The notes beneath the pieces are model-generated. The model was not told the origin of the DNA and searched no databases. It saw only the letters and a program-made list of their open reading frames with translations. This document shows, in pieces, positions 8,060 to 16,474 of a DNA stretch of 64,000 nucleotides; the stretch's first letter is position 1, and every line of letters begins with the position of its first letter. A program made the translations under genes and the position numbers. The stretch comes from Methanoculleus horonobensis (GTDB taxonomy: Archaea; Halobacteriota; Methanomicrobia; Methanomicrobiales; Methanoculleaceae): positions 124,001 through 188,000 of the forward strand of contig NZ_BCNY01000011.1 of assembly GCF_001602375.1 (NCBI RefSeq), read 5' to 3'.

Positions 8060-9430
8060 CTATGATTGGTGAACGAAACCCATATCGACGCCGACGAGTC
8101 CGACGACGGCGCCGCTCGCGTCTCTGACCGGGGCATACCCGGAGAGGAGGGTGGTGGTCTCGTTGCCCCACTCTTCCGTATAGAACGCGGGTTCGGCAGA
8201 GGGTTCCGTAAACCCGGCGAGGAACGCAACGTCCTCTTCCGTAGGCACGTAGACGTCGCCTATCACGGTCGCGTAACCGCTGCCGTAGTCGGCATCCACG
8301 ACGTACTCGGTGGCGTTCTCTGCTTTACGCATCGTATAGACGTAGACGACCCCGGGATTCTCGTCCCGGAAGGCATCGAGCCGGTCGCGGATGGCGGTGA
8401 ATGCCGTGGTATTCTCATCGCCGGGCTCGAGCGCCGCCATGGCGTCGCCGTCGATCTCACCCGCAACCTCCGCCGCGAGGGCTTTAACCCGCTCCTGCGT
8501 GATCGGGTTACCCGCCTGGATGCCCGCCATCCCGACGCTGGAGCCGCTCGCGTTCATCACCGGGGCGTACGCGTAAATGACGGAGTAGATCTCGGCGGTG
8601 GGCTCCTCGAAGCCGGCGAGGAGGCCGGCGTCGAGGTCCGTCGGGATGTAGCCGTCGCCTATCGCAACGCCGTCGCTGCTGCCGTAGTCTGCGTCCACGA
8701 CGTACTCGACGGTATTCCCGGTCTTTCGCATCGTATAGACATAGGTGAACCCGGGGTTCGCGGTTCGGAAGGCCTCGAGCTGCTCGCGGATGGCGGTGAA
8801 TGCCGTGGTATTCTCGTCGCCGGGCTTGAGCGCCGCCATGGCGTCGCCGTCGATCTCACCCGCAATCTCCGCCGCGAGGGCTTCGATCCGCTCCTGCTCG
8901 ATCGGGCTGTCCGGTTCGATGCAGACAATGCCAACGACGGTGCCGCTTGCATTCCTCACCGGAGCATACCCGTAGGCGCTGGAGTAGACCTCAGTGTAGG
9001 GCTCCACGAATCCGGCAAGGTAGGGGGCTCCCGGGTCGACAACAGAGGATCCCCCGCCGATTGCGTATGCCCCGAAGGTGCCGTAGTCTGCGTCAACGAC
9101 CACCTCGATGGTGTTCCCGGTCTTACGCATCGTCGAGATGTAGACGATCCCGGGGTTTGCAGACCGGAACGCGTTGAGCCGGTCGCGGATGGCAGTGAAT
9201 GCCGTGGTATTCTCGTCTCCGGGCTCGAGCGCCGCCATAGCATCGCCGTCGATCTCACCCGCAATCTCCACTACGAGAGCCTCCATCTCATCCTGCGTGA
9301 GCACCTTCTGCACCGGCACAATCTCGCCGGGGGCCGGTTCGGTCGCGCCGGGCGCAAATGCGATCATAACCCCTGCTGCAACGACAATCAGCGCAATAAC
9401 TGCGGCTATCAGAACGTTCTGGCCTGTCAT
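8060..9430 (-). CDS. Membrane-anchored protein with three Cache-like repeats
   Basis: A 456-residue protein with one N-terminal transmembrane or signal-anchor helix (about 7-27). Three tandem repeats of roughly 135 residues follow. Each repeat starts with a helix containing EIAGEIDGDAMAAL, continues through GDENTTAFTAIR and a YxxTMRK(T/A)xN strand, and ends with a GYAPVRNASG strand. The fold pattern (helix, then FRxANPGxxYVYTMRK, then a DADYG strand and P/V-rich return) resembles extracytoplasmic Cache/PDC sensory domains. No kinase, cyclase or methyl-accepting domain follows, so it is a binding protein or an orphan sensor. The near identity of the repeats at nucleotide level points to recent internal duplication. 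Confidence 0.75.
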   Translation of the reverse strand: MTGQNVLIAAVIALIVVAAGVMIAFAPGATEPAPGEIVPVQKVLTQDEMEALVVEIAGEIDGDAMAALEPGDENTTAFTAIRDRLNAFRSANPGIVYISTMRKTGNTIEVVVDADYGTFGAYAIGGGSSVVDPGAPYLAGFVEPYTEVYSSAYGYAPVRNASGTVVGIVCIEPDSPIEQERIEALAAEIAGEIDGDAMAALKPGDENTTAFTAIREQLEAFRTANPGFTYVYTMRKTGNTVEYVVDADYGSSDGVAIGDGYIPTDLDAGLLAGFEEPTAEIYSVIYAYAPVMNASGSSVGMAGIQAGNPITQERVKALAAEVAGEIDGDAMAALEPGDENTTAFTAIRDRLDAFRDENPGVVYVYTMRKAENATEYVVDADYGSGYATVIGDVYVPTEEDVAFLAGFTEPSAEPAFYTEEWGNETTTLLSGYAPVRDASGAVVGLVGVDMGFVHQS

Positions 9431-9564
9431 ATCAGATATTCCTTCAGGGATCTATTGCAAACGTGAAAGGTTAAAGATTCGCAAATCTCTCGCGGCTATT
9501 TGCGATTTCGAGGAGGATTTCTGGCGGATGCCTGACGGGATATCAATAGATATGAGGTTCGGCG

Positions 9565-10344
9565 CTATCCGGTGATGCGGCCGGGGGTATTTGCAGGAAC
9601 CTCCGCTCCCGAGAGCGCCGGGCATCCGGTGACGCAGAGGCTGCACCGGATCGTCGCCGCCCGGGCGACGAGCGGCGCGAGCGGGGCCAGACCCCCGACC
9701 AGGAACCGCCGCCGGAGCAGCCATTTCACGGCCGGGACGACCGGGGGCAAAACCCATGCACACACCGTCCGGCACCGGAACGCATCGAGACCGTCCGGGC
9801 CGATCGCCCCTTCCGGGCATGCACGGCGACAGGCCCCGCACCCGGTGCAGAGCGGCGCAACCTCGCCGCCGGCCCCGTCTTCTCGTTCGAACTCCGGGGC
9901 ACCGGGGCCGGCCACGACGCCGGAGAGCAGCAGCCGCGGGCCGAAACGGCGGTTGAGGAGGAGGGTGTTCATGCCGATCTCCCCGAGCCCCGCGGCCGCC
10001 GCGATCTTCTTCAGGCGGACGACGCCCTGCACCTTCCCCTCGACGACCCGCACAGGGAGGTAGAGCGGGACGGGGCGGGACGCGATATCCTCCGCACCCA
10101 GGAGACCGGCGAGCCGCCGGGCGGTGCCGTCCAGGCTCTCGGCGATCCGGAGCATCTCCCGGGTCTTCTCACCCGGCGGCATCCGGTACACCGGGGCGGG
10201 GACTTCTTTTCCGAAGACGATCACGGATTGGGCGGCCGGGAGGAACTGCAGCACCGATACCCTGTCCGCATCAGGGAGTTCCTCAAGCCCGACCCGGGCG
10301 AAGGCGTCGATGCCCTCATCCCCAAAGAACTTCGCACAGTCCAT
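9565..10344 (-). CDS. 4Fe-4S (ferredoxin-type) epoxyqueuosine-reductase-like protein
   Basis: A 259-residue protein related to the QueG/corrinoid-type Fe-S proteins. The N-terminal half has GLGEIGMNTLLLNRRFGPR, the loop typical of QueG-like folds. It is followed by one complete ferredoxin motif CTGCGACRRACP and a second, irregular cysteine set (CRTVC and CSLCVTGCP). It probably mediates electron transfer in the cytoplasm; such proteins are abundant in methanogens and not necessarily queuosine enzymes. The start is ambiguous: ATG 10344 has AGGA at about -10, and ATG 10383 would add 13 residues. It stands alone. Confidence 0.7.
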   Translation of the reverse strand: MDCAKFFGDEGIDAFARVGLEELPDADRVSVLQFLPAAQSVIVFGKEVPAPVYRMPPGEKTREMLRIAESLDGTARRLAGLLGAEDIASRPVPLYLPVRVVEGKVQGVVRLKKIAAAAGLGEIGMNTLLLNRRFGPRLLLSGVVAGPGAPEFEREDGAGGEVAPLCTGCGACRRACPEGAIGPDGLDAFRCRTVCAWVLPPVVPAVKWLLRRRFLVGGLAPLAPLVARAATIRCSLCVTGCPALSGAEVPANTPGRITG

Positions 10345-10786
10345 CCCGGCACTTCCTGGAGAGTATAGACGTGAATGCCTCATCAGGATATTGGTGGAGG
10401 GTGCCTGCCACACTCCGGGCGCCCGGTCCGGCGAACCGCGCCGGCCGTTTAATCATTTCACCCGAGAGAGACGAGGATCCGTCGATAAACGGCGTGAGAA
10501 TTACGCAAATCCGGAACGGAGCGGGAATAATGCGCCGTTCGAGAAATAACTATAAATAGCACCAGGGAGCATAACTAAGCGAAGACGAACGCCGGTGATA
10601 AACCTGAGATGTAACCCCGATCGCACCCCTACTGTTGTCGAATTGAAATTGGAAGGCATTTCCAGCACGCATCCGCCCACCGGCGCTCCGCAGATCCTCG
10701 ACCCGGCACCGTGCTACCCGGCTTGCAGGCCGTGAGCCTCTACGGATCCCATTCTATAGCAAAGCCTTGCGAGGTCAACTACACCT
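10345..10786. promoter_or_regulatory. Long leader/promoter region upstream of GNAT-hyf operon
   Basis: A roughly 440-base gap. A clear TATA box, TATAAATA, sits at 10551-10558 on the plus strand. This would give a leader of about 200 bases before the ATG at 10787, long enough to hold a structured RNA. I could not match the leader to a known riboswitch consensus. Confidence 0.45.
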
Positions 10787-11419
10787 ATGATCCCCGAAAT
10801 ACCAGAGTACACCAACCGTTCTTACGATGAGGACAGATCTCTCCTCACACTCGAGAGTATCGCTGCCGAGGACTCCCGGACTTCCGGAGGCCTGAGGAGA
10901 AGATTCCTCAAGCCGGCTGCACTGCAGCCGGCCGCCGGGGTCGAAGGTTCCCTCGTGGTTCGCGAACTCTTCCCCCACGAATTCCCGCACGTCGAAGAAG
11001 AGGTCTGGAGCCACTACCGCGACCGGAGAGCGCATCCGGGCAGCGACCGGATCTTCGGAGCCCTGAACGGCGGATGCCTCCTCGGCGCCGTCCGATGCCG
11101 CAGGCACCCCGACGGCTGCGAGGTGGACCGGCTCTCCGTCCTTCCGGAGTACCGGGATCAGGGAATCGACCGGCAGCTGATGGATCTTCTCGTCCGCGAA
11201 TGCGGCGAACGGGACATCCTGTACCTGCATTCCCAGACCGGGCTCATCACCTTCTACGCGTCCTTCGGCTTCTCCCCCGTCTCCGGGCGGGAACTCCCGA
11301 AGACGATCCGTGAGCGGTTCATCTTCCATACCGGGGAGATGGACGCACTCGGGGTCACGCCCATGAGGCGGGACCCGGGTGCACAGGCCGGAGAAGACCA
11401 GCGGATGCGATCAGAGTGA
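10787..11419 (+). CDS. GNAT family N-acetyltransferase
   Basis: A 210-residue protein. Its C-terminal part has a GNAT acetyl-CoA-binding region: VDRLSVLPEYRDQGIDRQLM corresponds to motif A (normally Q/RxxGxG/A; here RDQGID), followed by an FYASFGF helix typical of motif B. The first 60 residues are not recognisable. The substrate is unknown. The stop overlaps the start of the hyfB-type gene by 4 nt (GTGA, 11416-11419), so this acetyltransferase is translationally coupled to the hydrogenase-like operon and is its first gene. It may modify a subunit of that complex, which is speculative. Confidence 0.75.
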   Translation: MIPEIPEYTNRSYDEDRSLLTLESIAAEDSRTSGGLRRRFLKPAALQPAAGVEGSLVVRELFPHEFPHVEEEVWSHYRDRRAHPGSDRIFGALNGGCLLGAVRCRRHPDGCEVDRLSVLPEYRDQGIDRQLMDLLVRECGERDILYLHSQTGLITFYASFGFSPVSGRELPKTIRERFIFHTGEMDALGVTPMRRDPGAQAGEDQRMRSE

Positions 11420-13353
11420 TTCTCTCCCTCCTGGCCGCCGGCTTCTCCCTGCTCCTCCTCGGCACGATCCTCCCCCTCCTCATCCGGCGGGAGGACACGC
11501 CGGTCCGCACCGCCTCGCTCACGGCGACCCTGCTCGGGTCGGCCTTACTCACGGGAGCCGCACTCCCGGTGCTCTTCCACGCCACGACCGTCACCGCGAC
11601 GCTCTGGCAGATGCTCCCCGGGATCGACTTCACCATCGTGCTCGACCGGCTCTCGGCCCTCTTCCTCCTCATCCTGGGCGTCGTCGGGATCGCCGATGCG
11701 GTATACTCCTTCGGCTACGTGGAACACTGCAACCGTCCGACCCGCAGGAACCTCCTCGTCTCCCAGATGAACCTCTTCATCCTCTCGATGGGGATGGTGA
11801 TCCTGGCCGGAACCACGGTTCAGTTCCTCGTCTTCTGGGAGATGATGGCGATTGCGTCGCTCTTCCTCGTCCTGTACGACGTTGAAGACGAAGGCGTCGG
11901 GCGGGCGGGCCTCTTCTACGCGGTGATGTCCCAGGTCTCCACGGTCTTCCTCTTCATCGGGTTCATCCTCCTTTATAGCGAGACAGGCACGTTCGCCCTC
12001 GTCCCGGCGGCGCCGGTCGCCTCCCCCGCAGCCATCGCGGCGTTCCTCTGCCTCTTTGTCGGCTTCTCGGTCAAGGCGGGCATCGTCCCGTTCCACAAAT
12101 GGCTTCCGTACGCCCACCCGGCCAGCCCCTCGAACATCTCCGCCCTGATGTCGGGCGTGATGCTGAAGGTCGCCGTCTACGGGCTTGTGCGGGCAGTCCT
12201 CGATATATTCACGCTCGATTTCGCCATAGGCGCCGTCATCCTCCTCTTCGGCACCGCGAGCGCAATCCTCGGGATCATCTACGCGTACAAAGAGACCGAT
12301 ATCAAATGTCTCCTCGCCAACCACAGCATCGAGAACATCGGGATCATCTTCAGCGGGATCGGTCTTGCCGTGATCTTCACCGACCTCGGGATGCCGGCGC
12401 TCTCGACGCTCAGCCTCCTTGCAGCCCTCTTCCACTCCTTCAACCACGCCCTCTTCAAGAGCCTCCTCTTCATGACGGCGGGATCGGTCGTCGCCGCCAC
12501 CCACACCCGGAACGTGGAGGAGATGGGGGGGCTCGTCCACCGGATGCCGCTCACCGCAGGCCTCTTCTGCACCGGGGCCGTCGCCATCGCCGCGTTCCCG
12601 CCGCTGAACGGGTTCGTCAGCGAACTGATGCTCTTCGAGTCGTTCTTCTTCGGCCTCCAGGCCGTCGACCCGCTCGCGAAGGTTCTCCTCATCTCCACCC
12701 TCTCGCTCCTCTCCCTGACGGGAGCCCTGACGGCGGCCTGTTTCGTCAAGGTCTTCGGGATCGCCTTCCTCGCCCATCCCCGGTCGGCCAGCGCCGCGGA
12801 GGCAGAGGAACCGTGCAGCCCGATGCTCCTCGGCCCCGCGATCCTGGCCGGCCTCTGCATTGTTGCGGGTGTCGGCTCGTTCCAGATCTTCTCCGCCCTC
12901 GGCTACGACCTCCCCCTGCCCGACATGCTGGTCGTCGGCACGCTGATGGCCGCCACCCTCGCCGTCGTCTTCCTCGCGATGACGAGGAACGCCCCAAAGA
13001 CCCGGGTCTCGGAGACCTGGGGATGCGGCATCCTCTCCCAGAACAGCCGGATGGAGTTTACGGAGACGGGGTACGCTGAACCCGTGGTCACCATATTCTC
13101 CCCGATATACCGGAAGGAGAAGAAGATCGAGAAGACCTGGCTCGACCCCGACCGGGCGATCGTGGCGGGAGCCCGGATCGAGATCTCGCTCATCAAGTTC
13201 TTCGAGGAGTACCTCTACCTCCCGATCGCCCGGGGAGCCCTCGCCGTCTCTTCGCGCGTCCAGCGATTCCACGCGGGAACCCTGGACACCTACATGCTCT
13301 ACACCTTCGTCATCATCGTCGTCCTGGTGCTCGGGCTGGGGTGGTTCATATGA
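11416..13353 (+). CDS. hyfB: Hydrogenase-4 subunit B-like (NuoL/Mrp antiporter-type) protein
   Basis: A 645-residue membrane protein of the NuoL/HyfB antiporter family with 14-16 helices. The conserved core is present: MSQVSTVFLFIGF, then FSVKAGIVPFHKWLPYAHPA with its channel lysine, SNISALMSGVMLKVAVYGL, and NHSIENIGII. The histidine-rich HSFNHALFKSLLF region also matches. It should move H+ or Na+ across the membrane. The GTG start at 11416 overlaps the GNAT stop; the stop overlaps the next ATG (13350). The proton-path residues appear intact, unlike the redox subunits encoded downstream. Confidence 0.9.
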   Translation: MILSLLAAGFSLLLLGTILPLLIRREDTPVRTASLTATLLGSALLTGAALPVLFHATTVTATLWQMLPGIDFTIVLDRLSALFLLILGVVGIADAVYSFGYVEHCNRPTRRNLLVSQMNLFILSMGMVILAGTTVQFLVFWEMMAIASLFLVLYDVEDEGVGRAGLFYAVMSQVSTVFLFIGFILLYSETGTFALVPAAPVASPAAIAAFLCLFVGFSVKAGIVPFHKWLPYAHPASPSNISALMSGVMLKVAVYGLVRAVLDIFTLDFAIGAVILLFGTASAILGIIYAYKETDIKCLLANHSIENIGIIFSGIGLAVIFTDLGMPALSTLSLLAALFHSFNHALFKSLLFMTAGSVVAATHTRNVEEMGGLVHRMPLTAGLFCTGAVAIAAFPPLNGFVSELMLFESFFFGLQAVDPLAKVLLISTLSLLSLTGALTAACFVKVFGIAFLAHPRSASAAEAEEPCSPMLLGPAILAGLCIVAGVGSFQIFSALGYDLPLPDMLVVGTLMAATLAVVFLAMTRNAPKTRVSETWGCGILSQNSRMEFTETGYAEPVVTIFSPIYRKEKKIEKTWLDPDRAIVAGARIEISLIKFFEEYLYLPIARGALAVSSRVQRFHAGTLDTYMLYTFVIIVVLVLGLGWFI

Positions 13354-14291
13354 ACGGCTCCTTCGTCGTCTTCGCACTGCTGAACATCGGGTTCGTCCTC
13401 CTGGTCTCGCCGCTCTTCATGAGCCTGATCAAGATAGTGAAGGCCCGGGCACAGGGTCGGCGCGGACCGCGTCTCCTGCAAACATACTACAACCTCGCCA
13501 AACTCGCGAGGAAGGAGACGATCTACTCCCCGGTCTCCTCGTGGGTCATGCGGGCCACGCCGTGCGTCTGCCTGAGCATGGCCGTCGTCGCGGCGCTCTT
13601 CGTGCCTCTGCTCTACATCCCCGAACCGGTGAGCGGGTTCGGGAACGTCATCCTCTTCCTCTACCTGCTGGGACTGGCCCGGTTCTTCACGGCGCTCTCC
13701 GGCCTCGACGCCGGGAGCACCTTCGGGGGAATGAGTTCCTCGCGGGATATGAGTCTTGCAGCCGTCATCGAACCGACCTCCATCGTCGTCATGGCGGCGC
13801 TCGCCGTCGTGGCCCGGTCGCTGAACTTCCTTGAGATCGGGCGGAACACCGCGGGAATGCTCTTCCCGGCATCCGCGACGATGCTCCTCATCGGGATCTC
13901 GCTCTTCATCATCCTGGTCGTCGAGACCGGCCGGATTCCGGTCGACAACCCCGAGACCCACCTCGAACTGACGATGGTGCACGAGGGCATGGTTCTCGAA
14001 CAGTCGGGAAGAAACCTCGCCCTGCTGGAATACGCCGGCGCCATCAAGCAGACGCTCCTCATCGCCATCATGGTCTCGGTGCTGATGCCGTTCGGGCTCG
14101 TGACCGAACTCTCGGTGGCGGGCGTTCTCTTCGCCATGGCCCTCTTCGTGGTGAAAGGATCGGTCGTCTCGGTGATCCTCGGCCTCTTTGAGTCGTCGAT
14201 AGCCAAGATGCGGTTCTTCTCCCTCCCGAACCTCTTCATCATCGCCTACTTCTTCTCGGTACTCACGATCTTCATTGAGGTGTTTGCATGA
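13350..14291 (+). CDS. hyfC: Hydrogenase-4 subunit C-like (NuoH-type) protein
   Basis: A 313-residue membrane protein of the NuoH/HyfC family, the subunit that anchors the peripheral arm. Conserved features include the first cytoplasmic loop KARAQGRRGPRLLQTYYNLAK, SLAAVIEPT with a membrane glutamate, and VETGRIPVDNPETHLELTMVHE, the most characteristic stretch of the family. ATG 13350 forms an ATGA overlap with hyfB; a GTG at 13341 would be an alternative start. The loop that normally contacts the NuoB-like subunit is retained, so the membrane-to-peripheral arm interface may be preserved. Confidence 0.9.
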   Translation: MNGSFVVFALLNIGFVLLVSPLFMSLIKIVKARAQGRRGPRLLQTYYNLAKLARKETIYSPVSSWVMRATPCVCLSMAVVAALFVPLLYIPEPVSGFGNVILFLYLLGLARFFTALSGLDAGSTFGGMSSSRDMSLAAVIEPTSIVVMAALAVVARSLNFLEIGRNTAGMLFPASATMLLIGISLFIILVVETGRIPVDNPETHLELTMVHEGMVLEQSGRNLALLEYAGAIKQTLLIAIMVSVLMPFGLVTELSVAGVLFAMALFVVKGSVVSVILGLFESSIAKMRFFSLPNLFIIAYFFSVLTIFIEVFA

Positions 14292-14995
14292 TAGAAACTC
14301 CCTTCGTCGACGGCATCGTCCGGTTCATCTTCGTCGCAATCGTCATCACGGCCGTCTTCCTGATCTCGGCCCGGTCGCTCCCCTTCCTGCTCCAGACCTA
14401 CCGGATGCAGTCGCTCCTCCTTGCGGCGCTCGCGGTGGCCATCTTCTTCGCGGAAGGACACACGGTTCTCCTCTGGATAGCCGTCCTCACGGTCGCGAGC
14501 AAGGTGCTCGTCATCCCGTACTTCATCGGGGAGATCCAGGAACGGATCAGCATCCGCCGCGACCTGGAGTTCCGGTACCTGTCGCCGGCAAGCTCGATCA
14601 TGGTCTCGATAGCGCTGATCGTCGGCGTCTACCTCTCGCTCGGCAACATCCTCTCGCCGGTCTACGCGGACGCCGAACCGCTGTTCTTCTTCGGCGCGGT
14701 CGTCGGCATATCGCTGATGCTGATGGGGATGCTCGTCCTCTTCTCGAGAACGAAGGCGATCACCAAGGTGCTCGGCTACCTCTCGATGGAGAACGGCGTC
14801 CTCATCTTCGGCATCTGCGTCACCGAACTCCCGTTCATCATGGACGTCATGATCATGATCGACCTCATCATCCTGGTACTCCTGACGACAATCCTCACCG
14901 TCGGCATCGATTCGACGATTGAAACCTACGAAGAGAAGATACGGCAATACTCGCTCTGGAACTCGCTCTGGAGTACACGGGAGGATGCGCCATGA
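14288..14995 (+). CDS. hyfE: Hydrogenase-4 subunit E-like (NuoK-type) membrane protein
   Basis: A 235-residue membrane protein with about seven helices. Its C-terminal half resembles NuoK/MrpC (KVLGYLSMENGVLIFGICVTELP contains the conserved glutamate in a helix). HyfE-type proteins are the extended form of this subunit and contribute to the ion path. Start ATG 14288 overlaps the hyfC stop by 4 nt, and its stop overlaps hyfF in the same way (14992-14995). It forms part of the six-gene hydrogenase-like set. Confidence 0.87.
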   Translation: MIETPFVDGIVRFIFVAIVITAVFLISARSLPFLLQTYRMQSLLLAALAVAIFFAEGHTVLLWIAVLTVASKVLVIPYFIGEIQERISIRRDLEFRYLSPASSIMVSIALIVGVYLSLGNILSPVYADAEPLFFFGAVVGISLMLMGMLVLFSRTKAITKVLGYLSMENGVLIFGICVTELPFIMDVMIMIDLIILVLLTTILTVGIDSTIETYEEKIRQYSLWNSLWSTREDAP

Positions 14996-16473
14996 TCCTG
15001 GCCTACCTGCTCATCGCGCTTGTGGCGATCGTCGGGTTCGTGCTGATCCCGTCCCGCCGCGTCCTGCACTTCCTCGCCGCCGCCCAGAGCGCCGCGGCCC
15101 TCGCCGCAACAGGCGTCCTCATCATGACCGTCCACCTGCCCGCGGCCGATCTCGGCCCGGGAACCGGGATCTTCTTCGCGGATCACCTGGGGGTGTTCCT
15201 CGCCGCCGTCTCCGGCATCGTCTTCTTCTTCGCAAGCCTCTATGCGGGAGGATACACCGAGCGGCTGATGGAGACGGGCGAACTCAACCCGAACAATCTC
15301 AGGCTCTTCTACAGCGGCCTTGCACTCCTCCAGACCTTCGTCACCCTCGCGTTCTTTGCGAACAATCTCGGGGTCTTCTGGATCTTCGCCGAACTGACGA
15401 CGGTCTTCTCCGCCCTGCTCGTGGCGATCCTGGCTGCGCGGGAGAACATCGACGCCGCACTGAAGTACATCTTCATCGCCTCCGCCGCGATGCTCTTCTC
15501 GTTCACCGGCATCATCTTCCTCTTCGAGGCGGCACGGAGCGTCCTCGGCGAGGGGACGCTTGCCTGGACGACGCTGATGGAGCACGCCTCCGCGCTGCCG
15601 CCGACGCTGCTCTTTGCCGCGTTCGTCCTCCTCTTCATCGGGTTCGCCGCGAAATCGGGTGTCTTCCCGTTCCACACCTGGCTTCCCGAGGCCCACTCCA
15701 AGGCCCCGTCGGCCGTGAGCGCCGTCCTCTCGGGCGTCCTCCTGAACGTCGGGATCTACGGGATCATCAGGATCTTCGCTCTCGTCCACCAGACGGCGTT
15801 CGCGGAGAAGGTCTCCCTGCTCCTGATGGCAGCAGGTCTCCTCTCGGTCGGGATCGCGGCCTTCGCGATGCTCTACCAGACGAACCTGAAGAAACTGATC
15901 GCGTTCTCGAGCATCGAGAACATGGGTCTCCTCCTCATCGGGATCGCCGTCGCATCGCCTCTCGCGATCTTCTGGGTGGTCGTCCACATGCTCGCGCACT
16001 CGCTCACGAAGGCGTCGCTCTTCCTCTCGGCCGGGATCCTTCACCGGCAGTACCGGAGCCACGACCCGGGGGCGGACGACCGGATCGTCGACGTCTTCGA
16101 CCTGCAGCCCTCGGCGGCCTGGGGCGTGATCATCGGCACCCTTGCCATCGCCGGGGTGCCGCCGTTCCCCATCTTCTTCACCAAGTTCTTCCTGCTCGTC
16201 CAGGTGGCGACCGTCTCCCCCTGGCTCCTTGCGGCGACGCTGCTTTTGATCCTGGTCGCGGTCGCGGGGATGGCACGGTTCCTGATCCGCGAGTTCTCGG
16301 CCGGATCGACTGAGAGCACCCCGAGACCGAGCAGGTACGCCGTTCCGCTCGGGATGCGCCTCTCGTTTGTCCTGCTCATCGTCATCATCGCCGTCCAGGG
16401 CCTCTGGTTCCCGGCGGCGGAGGTCTCGGTGATAACCGATATCGTCGCCGAACTCGGGTTCGGAGGTGTCTGA
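14992..16473 (+). CDS. hyfF: Hydrogenase-4 subunit F-like (NuoM/N antiporter-type) protein
   Basis: A 493-residue, 14-helix antiporter-family protein, the second in the operon. Key elements are present: NNLGVFWIFAELTTVFSALLV with a conserved membrane Glu, FAAKSGVFPFHTWLPEAHSKAP, and KKLIAFSSIENMGLLLIG. It should translocate H+ or Na+ together with HyfB. It overlaps hyfE by 4 nt; hyfG begins immediately downstream. Confidence 0.9.
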   Translation: MILAYLLIALVAIVGFVLIPSRRVLHFLAAAQSAAALAATGVLIMTVHLPAADLGPGTGIFFADHLGVFLAAVSGIVFFFASLYAGGYTERLMETGELNPNNLRLFYSGLALLQTFVTLAFFANNLGVFWIFAELTTVFSALLVAILAARENIDAALKYIFIASAAMLFSFTGIIFLFEAARSVLGEGTLAWTTLMEHASALPPTLLFAAFVLLFIGFAAKSGVFPFHTWLPEAHSKAPSAVSAVLSGVLLNVGIYGIIRIFALVHQTAFAEKVSLLLMAAGLLSVGIAAFAMLYQTNLKKLIAFSSIENMGLLLIGIAVASPLAIFWVVVHMLAHSLTKASLFLSAGILHRQYRSHDPGADDRIVDVFDLQPSAAWGVIIGTLAIAGVPPFPIFFTKFFLLVQVATVSPWLLAATLLLILVAVAGMARFLIREFSAGSTESTPRPSRYAVPLGMRLSFVLLIVIIAVQGLWFPAAEVSVITDIVAELGFGGV

Positions 16474-16474
16474 C

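Noticed and set aside
11545-13377. 610-residue minus-strand frame
   Set aside because: Antisense to the hyfB-like gene, extremely rich in Glu/Asp/Arg/Gly with no domain pattern: an opposite-strand shadow of a GC-rich membrane-protein gene.
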